A DNA stretch of 12,168 bases from Actinomycetota bacterium (GCA_947475125.1 CANJMX010000036.1:1-12168), one strand, 5' to 3'. Positions 1-5,872 are shown, counted from the stretch's first letter. Numbers and translations: made by a program. The notes: a model not told the origin generated them from the letters alone.

Positions 1-344
1 CTCTTCTCGAGCGCCATGTACAGATAGTCGCGGTAGCCGTCCGGCCCGCGAAGCTCGGGATCGGTGAAGCGGGGATAGCCGCTCGATCCGCGGCGGATTC
101 CGTTGTAGAAGTCGTGCCCGATGGTGGCAACCAGATTGAAGTCGTCGCGGGGCAGGCCCTTGATGGAACGGCCCACAATTCGGTCGGCCTCACCCTCGGC
201 GTAAACATCCGCGGTGACGATGGTGTTGATGTCGTCGCCGGGGCGCAGGAGGGCCTCGAGGCGCTCGTCGGGAAGCGGCTCCCCAAAGTGCATTACCCGC
301 CCGCCGCTCCACGCGCCAATTGCCGTATGTCCGATTTCAGCCAT
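1..344 (-). CDS. Aldo/keto reductase family protein, 3' end cut by window edge
   Basis: The first 114 residues are visible; the rest lies beyond position 1. I recognise the N-terminal half of an aldo/keto reductase barrel: an early strand, then TADVYAEGEAD at residues 44-54, which matches the family's D-T-A-x-x-Y-G-x-S-E segment, then GLPRDDFNLVATIGHDFYNG (63-82). The family reduces carbonyls with NADPH in the cytosol. The substrate cannot be told from this half. The start is ATG at 344, with GGAG about 9 bases upstream. The catalytic Tyr is present (Y48), but the usual Asp five residues earlier is Val (V43), and no Lys stands where the family's catalytic Lys normally follows. It may therefore be a divergent subfamily. 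It lies 50 bp downstream of the S4-domain gene on the same strand, so the two are probably co-transcribed. Confidence 0.8.
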   Translation of the reverse strand, partial: MAEIGHTAIGAWSGGRVMHFGEPLPDERLEALLRPGDDINTIVTADVYAEGEADRIVGRSIKGLPRDDFNLVATIGHDFYNGIRRGSSGYPRFTDPELRGPDGYRDYLYMALEK

Positions 345-394
345 GTGTGCATTCTCCCATTGGGCCGACGAACGTGCCGGGCCGACCGTCACCG

Positions 395-607
395 TCAGGC
401 CTGTGTGACGACCCTGAGTGACTCGTCAAATACCTCGACCAGGTCTCCCGGGTGCAACTGGCGCCCCCGGCGATCCTCCGGCTCCCCATTCACCTGGACA
501 CCATGCTCAAGAATCGCCTTGATGTCCCCGCCGCCCGATGCAAGGTTGGCCAGCTTCAGCAGCTGCCCCAACCTGATCATGTCCCCACGGATGATGATGT
601 CGCGCAT
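395..607 (-). CDS. Small S4-domain RNA-binding protein (YbcJ-like)
   Basis: This is a 70-residue protein made almost entirely of one S4 RNA-binding domain. The sequence MIRLGQLLKLANLASGGGD leads to KAILEHGVQVNGEPEDRRGRQ and LHPGDLVEV, the helix-turn-strand pattern shared with ribosomal protein S4, RluB-type enzymes and E. coli YbcJ. It presumably binds structured RNA, perhaps in ribosome assembly; no enzymatic domain is attached. A GTG at 616 would add three residues, but ATG at 607 is preferred: AGGG sits eight bases ahead of it and the first residues (MRDIIIRGDMIRLGQ) resemble standalone members of the family. It heads a minus-strand pair with the aldo/keto reductase and is divergent from ctaG, with 60 bp between the starts that must hold both promoters. 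Confidence 0.85.
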   Translation of the reverse strand: MRDIIIRGDMIRLGQLLKLANLASGGGDIKAILEHGVQVNGEPEDRRGRQLHPGDLVEVFDESLRVVTQA

Positions 608-667
608 GCGAGCCACCCTAGCCGCGCGGCTGCCACAGCGCCGCTGCCCGCGCTAGCGTCACCACCG

Positions 668-1702
668 ATGCCGCCCTCCCCTGCCACACGCACGCCCCCG
701 GGCGCACGCTGGATCCTCGGCGCGGTCGCCGGCGCGGCGATCGTTGCCCTCGGGGTGCTCCTCGCCGGGGCCACGGGTGGGGCCTCCGAGATATGGGGCG
801 GCTACGAACGTGCGCTGCGCCGGGTGACCGATGACCAGTGGTGGACCCTCTGGGCTTTTCCGGGGCTCCTCGTTGGCGCGCTGGTTGCCATGGGAATCAT
901 CCTCTCCCCACGCCAGGCCGATGATGCAGCGCTGCACCGGCGCCGACTCGCATTCCTCTGGAGTGGGGTCGGCGTTGGGGTCCTGTCGCTGTGCGCCCCC
1001 ATCGCCACCATCGCGCAGGGTGGTCTGCTCACCGCCCATATGTCGCAGCACGTACTGCTGGGGGCGCTGGCCCCGGTGCTGGTTCTTCTGGGCATCCAGC
1101 CCGCCAGCCGTGGAACACGAACACGGCGCCCGATCCGGGCAGTGCTGCTTCACCCGGTTGTGGCCTTCTGCATCTGGCTCGGCAGCACCATTGTCTGGCT
1201 CGTACCCGATGTGCACCATCAGGTGCTCGTGACCCCTGCGCTCTGGGTGCTGCAGCAGGTGGCTGTGTTTCTCGCGGGCATCGCGCTGTGGGCGCCCATC
1301 ACCGACCGGATCGTGGACCCGCCACCGTGGTTTCGCACGGGCGCGAAGTGCGTGTACATGGTGCTGGTGTGGTTCGCGGGCGTCGCGATCGCCAACGTGT
1401 TCTGGTTCTCCGGCACACCGTTCTACGAATCCCATGCCGCCGGTGCTGCCGCATGGGGCGTCGGCCCCCTTCAGGACCAGGCGAATGCCGGCACCGTCAT
1501 GGTGCTCGCGCACTGCGCCATCACCTTTACGGCGATCGGCATCCTGTTCTTCCGCCATGCCTCGGAGCGCGGTCTGGAGCAGCGCCTGATCGAGGCGGGG
1601 GTGCCCGAGCCAGAGGTCCACGCGGCCACCTTCGATGGCCACCTCCATGACCTGGCCCGCCGGGAGGGTGTGGCACTCGAGACGCGGACCGGCCTGGACT
1701 GA
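668..1702 (+). CDS. ctaG: Caa3-type cytochrome c oxidase assembly protein CtaG
   Basis: This 344-residue membrane protein of the caa3_CtaG family is required for assembly of the caa3/aa3 terminal oxidase, probably for metal insertion. About eight hydrophobic helices can be read, roughly residues 15-37, 58-79, 94-117, 127-143, 163-180, 187-209, 227-248 and 275-295. The family signature HMSQHVLL (124-131) is a candidate metal-ligand site at the start of helix 4, and DQANAG (270-275) precedes the last helix. The C-terminus (296-344) is polar. An open frame extends upstream to 452, but that stretch is antisense to the S4 gene and not membrane-like, so ATG at 668 is chosen. No clear Shine-Dalgarno precedes it, so a leaderless transcript is possible. 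Its TGA overlaps the ATG of the next gene by one base, implying translational coupling. Confidence 0.88.
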   Translation: MPPSPATRTPPGARWILGAVAGAAIVALGVLLAGATGGASEIWGGYERALRRVTDDQWWTLWAFPGLLVGALVAMGIILSPRQADDAALHRRRLAFLWSGVGVGVLSLCAPIATIAQGGLLTAHMSQHVLLGALAPVLVLLGIQPASRGTRTRRPIRAVLLHPVVAFCIWLGSTIVWLVPDVHHQVLVTPALWVLQQVAVFLAGIALWAPITDRIVDPPPWFRTGAKCVYMVLVWFAGVAIANVFWFSGTPFYESHAAGAAAWGVGPLQDQANAGTVMVLAHCAITFTAIGILFFRHASERGLEQRLIEAGVPEPEVHAATFDGHLHDLARREGVALETRTGLD

Positions 1703-2841
1703 TGCGGATCCTCGTTCCCACCATCCTGGCCGCGATCGCGTTGACGCCGTCGGTGGGCCAGGCCGCACCACTTATGCGACCGGTGGATGGGGAGGCATTC
1801 TTCGGCAGCGTGATGGCAGCCCGGCCACCCGGCGCGGCGACGGTTGTCTTCTCCAGCCGGGGCGTCATTCAGGCACCCGCCCCCGCGGCCGCCCCGACAC
1901 GAGGGGAGGTGTCTGGTCGCCCGGGCCCCCGCGGCGTGACCGCGGTATTCCGTGACGACACCGGCGCGATAGTGGCAACACGTGAGATCCACGATGCCTA
2001 CCTCCTCCCCACCAATGGGGATCTCGCGATGCCCGGATCCCACCGCTCACTTCCGCTCGAACGTTCCCTCGCGCGCATTGCCGCGCGCCACGGTGGAGTC
2101 ACCGGCCTCTGGGCTCAGCGACTGTGGGATGGCCGTGCTGCCGGATGGAATGCGGGTGCCGAGTTCCCGGCGGCCAGTCTCGTAAAGCTGCCGCTCGCCG
2201 TCGGGGCGATTATGCGGATGGGCCCGACGCCGTGGACCAATCCATCGTGGCCGCACATGGTCGCGATGCTCAGACGCAGTGACAACGCAGCTGCGGATGC
2301 ACTGATCGAGGATCTCGGGTCCGGATGCGGTACCAACGCCGATTCTGCAGCCGCCGACGGGCTTCGCCGACTCGGCGCCGAGCAGAGCACCTTCACCGGC
2401 TGCTACCAGCTGGAGTCGGAACTCCAGCCGCGCCTTCCCGGCGGGTCGGTCGCTGCCTCACCCGTGTGGTCGAACCGCCATACCACCGCACGCGACATGG
2501 GCAGGATGCTGTACGCCCTGCAGGCGTCGGCCGCTGCGACCTGGGCGGCGCGGCGGCAAACGCGCATTCCGATTGTCGATGCCCGCCTGATCCTTGGCCT
2601 ACTGCTCACCACCGTGCAGGACGGACCCAATGCCACGCTGTTCTCGGGCGGACTCCCCCCGGGCACTCCCATTGCCGAGAAGAATGGCTGGCGCACAAAT
2701 GAGCAGCACGGGGCAGCCATTGCCTACACCCGGCGCGGGCCCGCTATTTTGGTGGTCCTGACCCAGCGATCAGGTGGCGCCGACCCCGCTGACGCTCGGG
2801 CAATCGGGGCCGAGTTGGCCCGGGCGGCGCTTCGGGACTGA
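1702..2841 (+). CDS. Secreted class A beta-lactamase-fold serine hydrolase
   Basis: This 379-residue protein has an N-terminal signal peptide (hydrophobic residues 3-16, likely cleavage after GQA or GQAA near 21-22). Residues 23-115 are a Pro/Ala-rich leader region that I do not recognise. The class A beta-lactamase/DD-peptidase-like domain follows: nucleophile motif SLVK (S159-K162), SDN (193-195), an omega-loop-like ESELQ (238-242) resembling the E166-x-x-L-N motif, and KNG (327-329) in place of the usual KTG/KSG. It should act outside the cytoplasmic membrane as an acyl-serine hydrolase. Whether it cleaves beta-lactams or a peptidoglycan peptide cannot be told. The start overlaps the ctaG stop by one base, so the two are read as one operon. 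Class A members are usually about 290 residues; the surplus is the N-terminal region. Confidence 0.82.
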   Translation: MRILVPTILAAIALTPSVGQAAPLMRPVDGEAFFGSVMAARPPGAATVVFSSRGVIQAPAPAAAPTRGEVSGRPGPRGVTAVFRDDTGAIVATREIHDAYLLPTNGDLAMPGSHRSLPLERSLARIAARHGGVTGLWAQRLWDGRAAGWNAGAEFPAASLVKLPLAVGAIMRMGPTPWTNPSWPHMVAMLRRSDNAAADALIEDLGSGCGTNADSAAADGLRRLGAEQSTFTGCYQLESELQPRLPGGSVAASPVWSNRHTTARDMGRMLYALQASAAATWAARRQTRIPIVDARLILGLLLTTVQDGPNATLFSGGLPPGTPIAEKNGWRTNEQHGAAIAYTRRGPAILVVLTQRSGGADPADARAIGAELARAALRD

Positions 2842-2882
2842 CCCCTGTCATTCCCCAGCGGCAGGGATTGACCACCCGATGA

Positions 2883-2907
2883 GGGAACATCCCGTTGCAA
2901 CGTTCCC
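2883..2907. promoter_or_regulatory. Nested inverted repeats upstream of the DUF308 gene
   Basis: GGGAAC (2883-2888) and GTTCCC (2902-2907) form a perfect 6-bp inverted repeat with a 13-bp spacer. Inside it lie GGGAACATCCC (2883-2893, near-palindromic) and the 8-bp palindrome GTTGCAAC (2894-2901). The cluster lies 20 bp upstream of the DUF308 start and just before its ribosome binding site, so an operator or a 5' leader hairpin is plausible. No canonical -35/-10 pair is clear in the 85-bp gap. This is inference from position and symmetry only. Confidence 0.35.
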
Positions 2908-2926
2908 AAGCAAGGAGCACGCCCTC

Positions 2927-3496
2927 ATGGGCTCTGACGCCCTTCAAGACATCAAGCAGTCCTCGTCGGCCCTGATGGCCGGCGGCATTCTGGCGATCAT
3001 CATCGGCATCATTGCCATTGCCGTCCCGGCGGTGGCATCGGTGAGCATCGCAATTCTCGTCGGGATCCTCGTCATCGTGCTCGCCGTGGCATGGCTGATG
3101 GCTGCATTTCAGAGCAGCGCCACGCCGGGCTGGAAGGTCACCGGTGGAATCCTGTCGGTCCTCCTGCTCATCGGTGGACTCTGGATCCTCTTCAACCCCA
3201 TTGATGCCACCATCGGTCTCACCGCCGTGATCGCGGTGGTCTTCATCGTGATGGGCGTGGTGCGCGTTGCCACCGCCATCACCCACCGTGGCGGCGAGGG
3301 TGCCGGCCTTGTGGGATTCGGTGGCGCACTCGCCATCATCATCGGTGTGCTTATCGCCGCCAGCTTCCCCAGTTCGGCAGCGTGGGCCATCGGGCTGCTC
3401 GTTGGGATTCAGTTCCTCTTTGACGGGTTCGGCCTCGTCTTCGTGGCCGCCAACATCAAGGGCTCGATCAAGAACGGTGGCGGTACTGCCGCGTAG
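2927..3496 (+). CDS. Six-helix DUF308 / HdeD-family membrane protein
   Basis: This 189-residue integral membrane protein has six hydrophobic helices in three pairs (about 16-38, 39-60, 71-90, 95-117, 127-147 and 150-175). Glycines and short loops such as NPIDATIG (90-97) recur, the pattern of DUF308/HdeD proteins. HdeD in E. coli is linked to acid resistance at high cell density, but the biochemical role of the family is unknown and no function is assigned here. The start is ATG at 2927 with AAGGAG (2912-2917) nine bases ahead. An upstream in-frame extension to 2774 would run back inside the preceding gene and is rejected. An 85-bp gap with inverted repeats separates it from the hydrolase gene, so it may have its own promoter. 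Strong inverted repeats begin about 30 bp after the stop. Confidence 0.85.
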   Translation: MGSDALQDIKQSSSALMAGGILAIIIGIIAIAVPAVASVSIAILVGILVIVLAVAWLMAAFQSSATPGWKVTGGILSVLLLIGGLWILFNPIDATIGLTAVIAVVFIVMGVVRVATAITHRGGEGAGLVGFGGALAIIIGVLIAASFPSSAAWAIGLLVGIQFLFDGFGLVFVAANIKGSIKNGGGTAA

Positions 3497-3525
3497 CACC
3501 GCTCCCGGTTGAGGCTCTGAGCAGT

Positions 3526-3609
3526 TGGGAACGAGCATCCGGCTCTCCCCAGGCGTGTCGAACGATTTGGGACACGCCGCAGTGGAGGAGGGCCGGATAC
3601 TCAATCCCA
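3526..3609. repeat. Long imperfect inverted repeat (possible structured RNA or terminator)
   Basis: The outer stem pairs GAGCATCCGGC (3533-3543) with GCCGGATACTC (3592-3602), ten of eleven positions matching. It continues with 3544-3550 against 3585-3591 (one mismatch, one G-T). An inner perfect 8-bp stem pairs GGCGTGTC (3552-3559) with GACACGCC (3571-3578) around an 11-base loop, leaving GCAGTG (3579-3584) as a bulge. TGGGA (3526-3530) and TCCCA (3605-3609) can close it further. The total is about 25 paired positions within 70 bases. It begins about 30-37 bases after the DUF308 stop. No T-run follows, so a classic intrinsic terminator is not supported. A non-coding RNA, a Rho-type 3' end structure or a small palindromic repeat are the alternatives. 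Confidence 0.6.
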
Positions 3610-3628
3610 CGCCCGCGAGCGGCGTGGG
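3606..3628. repeat. Perfect 8-bp hairpin next to the long inverted repeat
   Basis: CCCACGCC (3606-3613) and GGCGTGGG (3621-3628) form a perfect 8-bp stem around the 7-base loop CGCGAGC. Its left arm shares bases with the outermost closing pairs of the preceding structure (TCCCA, 3605-3609), so the two cannot both be fully paired. That is the arrangement of alternative-structure attenuators, although no regulated gene follows closely. No T-tract follows. Confidence 0.5.
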
Positions 3629-3693
3629 CCGGGACCATCACCCCCCAATTCCGAATGCGCCTCATCGGATGGGCCACGGAGGGGACGTGTCGA

Positions 3694-3757
3694 CCCCACA
3701 GTGCCGCGCCCATTGGCATGGCCTGACGAGTTCCGCTGATGCCAGGCGCGGCAGGGG
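3694..3757. repeat. Third inverted repeat, 9-bp perfect stem with inner and outer extensions
   Basis: TGCCGCGCC (3702-3710) pairs perfectly with GGCGCGGCA (3745-3753). Inside it GGCAT (3715-3719) pairs with ATGCC (3739-3743) around a 19-base loop. Outside it CCCC (3694-3697) can pair with GGGG (3754-3757) across a 4-base bulge. The element is flanked by the direct repeat CGACCCCAC at 3691-3699 and 3761-3769. It lies in the gene-free region and has no following T-tract. Confidence 0.5.
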
Positions 3758-3877
3758 ACCCGACCCCACCGAGCCCACATTCACAGCATGCCGACTGACT
3801 ACGGCGAACTTGGTCGGTAACTGCAGGATATTCGACGGGATTCTCATGCCAACGGGTCGCAGGGGGTCCACACTTCA

Positions 3878-3905
3878 TTACACGCCGTCCGGACCGAAGT
3901 ATACT
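3878..3905 (+). promoter_or_regulatory. Candidate sigma70-type promoter upstream of the recombinase-like gene
   Basis: TATACT (3900-3905) is a near-consensus -10 hexamer in a locally A/T-rich stretch. TTACAC (3878-3883), 16 bp upstream, is a weak -35 match. An inverted repeat ACTTC (3872-3876) / GAAGT (3896-3900) and the palindrome GTCCGGAC (3887-3894) overlap it, and a further ACTTC lies at 3915-3919. Transcription from here would leave a leader of about 115 bases. A second -10-like hexamer, TATAAC (3954-3959), is closer to the gene. Confidence 0.4.
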
Positions 3906-3929
3906 CTTGTCCTGACTTCGACATGACCT

Positions 3930-3962
3930 TAACGCGTGGGTTATTTCGCCCGGTATAACGCG
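3930..3962 (+). promoter_or_regulatory. TATAAC -10-like hexamer with TAACGCG direct repeats
   Basis: TAACGCG occurs at 3930-3936 and 3956-3962, repeated with a 26-bp period. The second copy overlaps the -10-like TATAAC (3954-3959). GTTAT (3940-3944) and ATAAC (3955-3959) also form an inverted repeat. No convincing -35 is present at 16-18 bp, so a promoter would need an activator or an alternative sigma factor. The repeats could be protein-binding sites. Confidence 0.3.
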
Positions 3963-3971
3963 ATGTTTTGC

Positions 3972-4003
3972 TAGACGCCGTTTCCCCAGCTGGGTAGACA
4001 CCG
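3972..4003. promoter_or_regulatory. 10-bp palindrome flanked by direct repeats, candidate operator or recombinase site
   Basis: CCCAGCTGGG (3985-3994) is a perfect 10-bp palindrome ending 34 bp before the recombinase-like start. It is bracketed by near-identical direct repeats TAGACGCCG (3972-3980) and TAGACACCG (3995-4003), 23 bp apart, close to two helical turns. The position suggests an operator for the downstream pair or a binding site for the recombinase-like product. There is no direct evidence for either. Confidence 0.35.
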
Positions 4004-4028
4004 GCAACATTCATCGAAGTGGAGCCAC

Positions 4029-4595
4029 ATGGCAATCTCCATCGAGTCCTCGCCCATTTCTGCTGAGGACGCACACGCTCTTCTTACTGCGTCGTCTGAG
4101 CGGACAAGCACAGGTCTGCGCAACCGTGCGCTCGTCGCGCTGCTCTGGCGTGTGGGTCTTCGGCCCGGCGAAGCATTGGCAGTCGGGGTGGCCGACATCG
4201 ACGGGGAGGAAGGGGTCATCACACTCCCTTCCCGGCAGGCCGGGATCGACCGTCTGGCAGCCCGTGTGATTGTGGCGTGGAATCGTCGCCGAGCCGAGCT
4301 TGCGCTGGACGGCGGTGGGCCGTTCATCTCCACGCTCGCGGGGAAGCCGCTCAGTCAGGCATATGTTCGCGAGCTCCTGCCGCGACTCGCCGAGCGTGCC
4401 GATATCACCGTTCGGATTCACGCGATGGGACTTCGCTACGCCTGCGCCGTTGAGATGGGCCGGGAGGGAATCCAGGCGGAGGTCATTCAGGCCCAGCTGG
4501 GCGTCCATCCAGAATCGGCGATTGGCCGGTACCTGCCCCGCGCCGACCTGGCCGAGATGGTGAGGGCCATGCAGGCGCGGCCCATCCCGCGCTAA
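4029..4595 (+). CDS. Tyrosine recombinase/integrase-like catalytic-domain protein, degenerate active site
   Basis: This 188-residue protein covers only the catalytic domain of the phage integrase/XerCD family; the N-terminal core-binding domain is absent. LRNRALVALLWRVGLRPGEAL (30-50) is the Arg I box, with R45. Residues 100-120 match the segment before box II. In RIHAMGLRYACA (129-140) R136 is Arg II, but the His of the usual HxLR is Met (M133). In QLGVHPESAIGRYLPR (156-171) the His/Trp position is V159, with a His one residue later, and the Tyr nucleophile is Y168 at the expected spacing. The beta-hairpin Lys is not evident. It may be an inactive DNA-binding relative or have shifted histidines (H131, H160). 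The start is ATG at 4029 with GGAG four bases ahead. The MurD-like gene follows after 5 bp, implying one operon. Confidence 0.75.
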   Translation: MAISIESSPISAEDAHALLTASSERTSTGLRNRALVALLWRVGLRPGEALAVGVADIDGEEGVITLPSRQAGIDRLAARVIVAWNRRRAELALDGGGPFISTLAGKPLSQAYVRELLPRLAERADITVRIHAMGLRYACAVEMGREGIQAEVIQAQLGVHPESAIGRYLPRADLAEMVRAMQARPIPR

Positions 4596-4600
4596 GCCGA

Positions 4601-5872
4601 ATGGGCTCGGGACCCGTGTTCCCAGTGCGTGCCACGCGGGGCGTCATTCGAATCCGTTCGGATGACGACCGATTGGCAGCCACCGCGCTCCTCGCCGAAT
4701 CCGGCGTGATCATCGACATCGGGCCCGTCGCCGATGCGGCGGTACTGGCAGTGGATGAATGGACGCCTCAACACGACCCCGATGTGCTGGCGGCCCGGGC
4801 GCGCGGCTGCCGCGTCACCACGCTTGCGGATCTGGTCATGGCGCGGGCCGGGGGGCCGATCGTGGCCGTAACTGGAACGGCTGGGAAGACCAGCACCTGC
4901 CATTCGCTTCGTGCACTTCTCATCGCCAGCGGAGTGGCGGTTGCCATGAGTGACACCGCCCGGTCGTCAAACGCGTGGCCAGATCACTCCCTCGCCGACA
5001 CTCCCACTGCCCCGCACGTTGTCCTCATTGCTGAGCTGACCTCAACGCACCTCTGCCATATGGAGATGCCGCGCCCTGTCGACGTCGCGATCATCACCAC
5101 GCTCCGCCCCGACCACGCCGACCTCCACCCCGACCATGCCTCCTACATCGCATCCAAAAGGCGGATCCTCCTTGGACAGGGGCCGAGCCACGCGGTGGTG
5201 CTTCCCGGCGATGACCCAGACACCCTCGATGCCATCGGCCCTGTCGCTGGTGACGTCTGGACCTTCGCCGGTCCCGACCTCGGCGAGATGGGGGCCTTCC
5301 GTCGGCCCGACGGACGGTGCGTACTCAGAGACAGCCGGGGGGCGACTGCGGAGGGGGTGCTCCCCGATGCGCCACCGGTACTCATCCGCGCGATCCTCGC
5401 CGCGGCTGCCGGCGCTCTGGCCCTCGGCGCCGCGCCGAAGTCGCTCGCACCGCACCTGGCACACCTCACGTCGGCACCGCATCGCCAGCGCGAATTGGGC
5501 CGCTATCGCGATGCGCGCGTTATCGACGACACCATGGCGGCCACGCCGCGAAAGACGCGTGCCGCCATCGATGCCTTCGCATCACAACACCCCGTGGTTG
5601 TCATGGGCGGCGACTACTTGCCTCATGATCCTGCCGAAGTGATGGCGGTTCTCGCTCGGATCAGAGATCTTCGACTGCGTGTGGTGACCTTCGGCGATGC
5701 CGGAGAGCGCCTCGGTACCGACACCCACGCCACCTCCTGGGCGCCGACGGTGATGGGCGCGCTCGCCACCGCGGCGACCATCGCCGGCATGGATGGTCTC
5801 GTACTGGTGAGCCCCATGTTTCCCATGGAGCCAGCCGAGCGCGACCGGGTGGCCGCGCTCCCGGAGCCCTAG
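4601..5872 (+). CDS. MurD-like Mur ligase family protein, divergent substrate site
   Basis: This 423-residue, three-domain Mur ligase relates best to MurD (UDP-MurNAc-L-Ala:D-Glu ligase, cytosolic peptidoglycan step). Residues 15-85 are a Rossmann-like N-terminal domain. The central ATPase domain has the P-loop TGTAGKTST (91-99), ELTSTHL (145-151, MurD ESSFQL-like), TTLRPDHADLHP (166-177) and a Lys in YIASKRRI (182-189) at the carbamylated-Lys position. HRQRELGRYRDARVIDDTMA (294-313) matches the HRxE...NDSKATN junction. In the C-terminal domain GGDYLPHD (336-343) and VSPMFPMEP (403-411) correspond to the MurD GGxxK and SPxxxSxDxF motifs but lack their key residues. ATP-dependent ligation is well supported; use of D-Glu is not. 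The start is uncertain: ATG 4601 lacks a clear Shine-Dalgarno, and in-frame GTG codons follow at residues 6 and 9. Its stop shares CTAG with the convergent gene. Confidence 0.8.
   Translation: MGSGPVFPVRATRGVIRIRSDDDRLAATALLAESGVIIDIGPVADAAVLAVDEWTPQHDPDVLAARARGCRVTTLADLVMARAGGPIVAVTGTAGKTSTCHSLRALLIASGVAVAMSDTARSSNAWPDHSLADTPTAPHVVLIAELTSTHLCHMEMPRPVDVAIITTLRPDHADLHPDHASYIASKRRILLGQGPSHAVVLPGDDPDTLDAIGPVAGDVWTFAGPDLGEMGAFRRPDGRCVLRDSRGATAEGVLPDAPPVLIRAILAAAAGALALGAAPKSLAPHLAHLTSAPHRQRELGRYRDARVIDDTMAATPRKTRAAIDAFASQHPVVVMGGDYLPHDPAEVMAVLARIRDLRLRVVTFGDAGERLGTDTHATSWAPTVMGALATAATIAGMDGLVLVSPMFPMEPAERDRVAALPEP

Larger units (their letters stand above)
3497..4028. other. Gene-free 532-bp region with hairpins, promoter-like and repeat sequences
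   Basis: No reading frame here resembles a protein. Open frames on both strands have odd composition and no recognisable motif. The left half (to about 3770) is GC-rich and dominated by three inverted repeats. The right half is clearly richer in A and T than the surrounding genes and carries promoter-like hexamers, direct repeats and a palindrome before the recombinase-like gene. No tRNA T-loop, SRP RNA, RNase P or tmRNA signature was found by eye. The individual elements are listed separately. Confidence 0.7.

Noticed and set aside
659..1771. 370-codon open frame on the minus strand opposite ctaG
   Set aside because: Antisense to an unambiguous eight-helix membrane protein; the product is Gly/Arg/His/Pro-rich with no motif, typical of GC-rich shadow frames.
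2884..2904. ECF sigma-type promoter GGAAC...CGTT before the DUF308 gene
   Set aside because: The spacing between the two motifs is about 12 bp, shorter than the 16-18 bp such promoters use.
2744..3610. 288-codon open frame on the minus strand opposite the DUF308 gene
   Set aside because: Its Asp/Glu/His-rich repeats are the complement of a hydrophobic membrane protein; the sense gene has the ribosome binding site and family pattern.
3540..3720. Possible tRNA or standard structured RNA (SRP, RNase P, tmRNA)
   Set aside because: No TTCGANTC-type T-arm with cloverleaf arms, no SRP GGAA tetraloop region and no RNase P or tmRNA conserved segments could be found on either strand.
3525..3926. 133-codon open frame in the gene-free region
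   Set aside because: No ATG start or ribosome binding site, no recognisable motif, and it runs through the long inverted repeats.
3468..4010. 180-codon minus-strand open frame covering the gene-free region
   Set aside because: It overlaps the end of the DUF308 gene and the hairpins. The Cys/Arg/Ser-rich composition and absence of motifs argue against coding.
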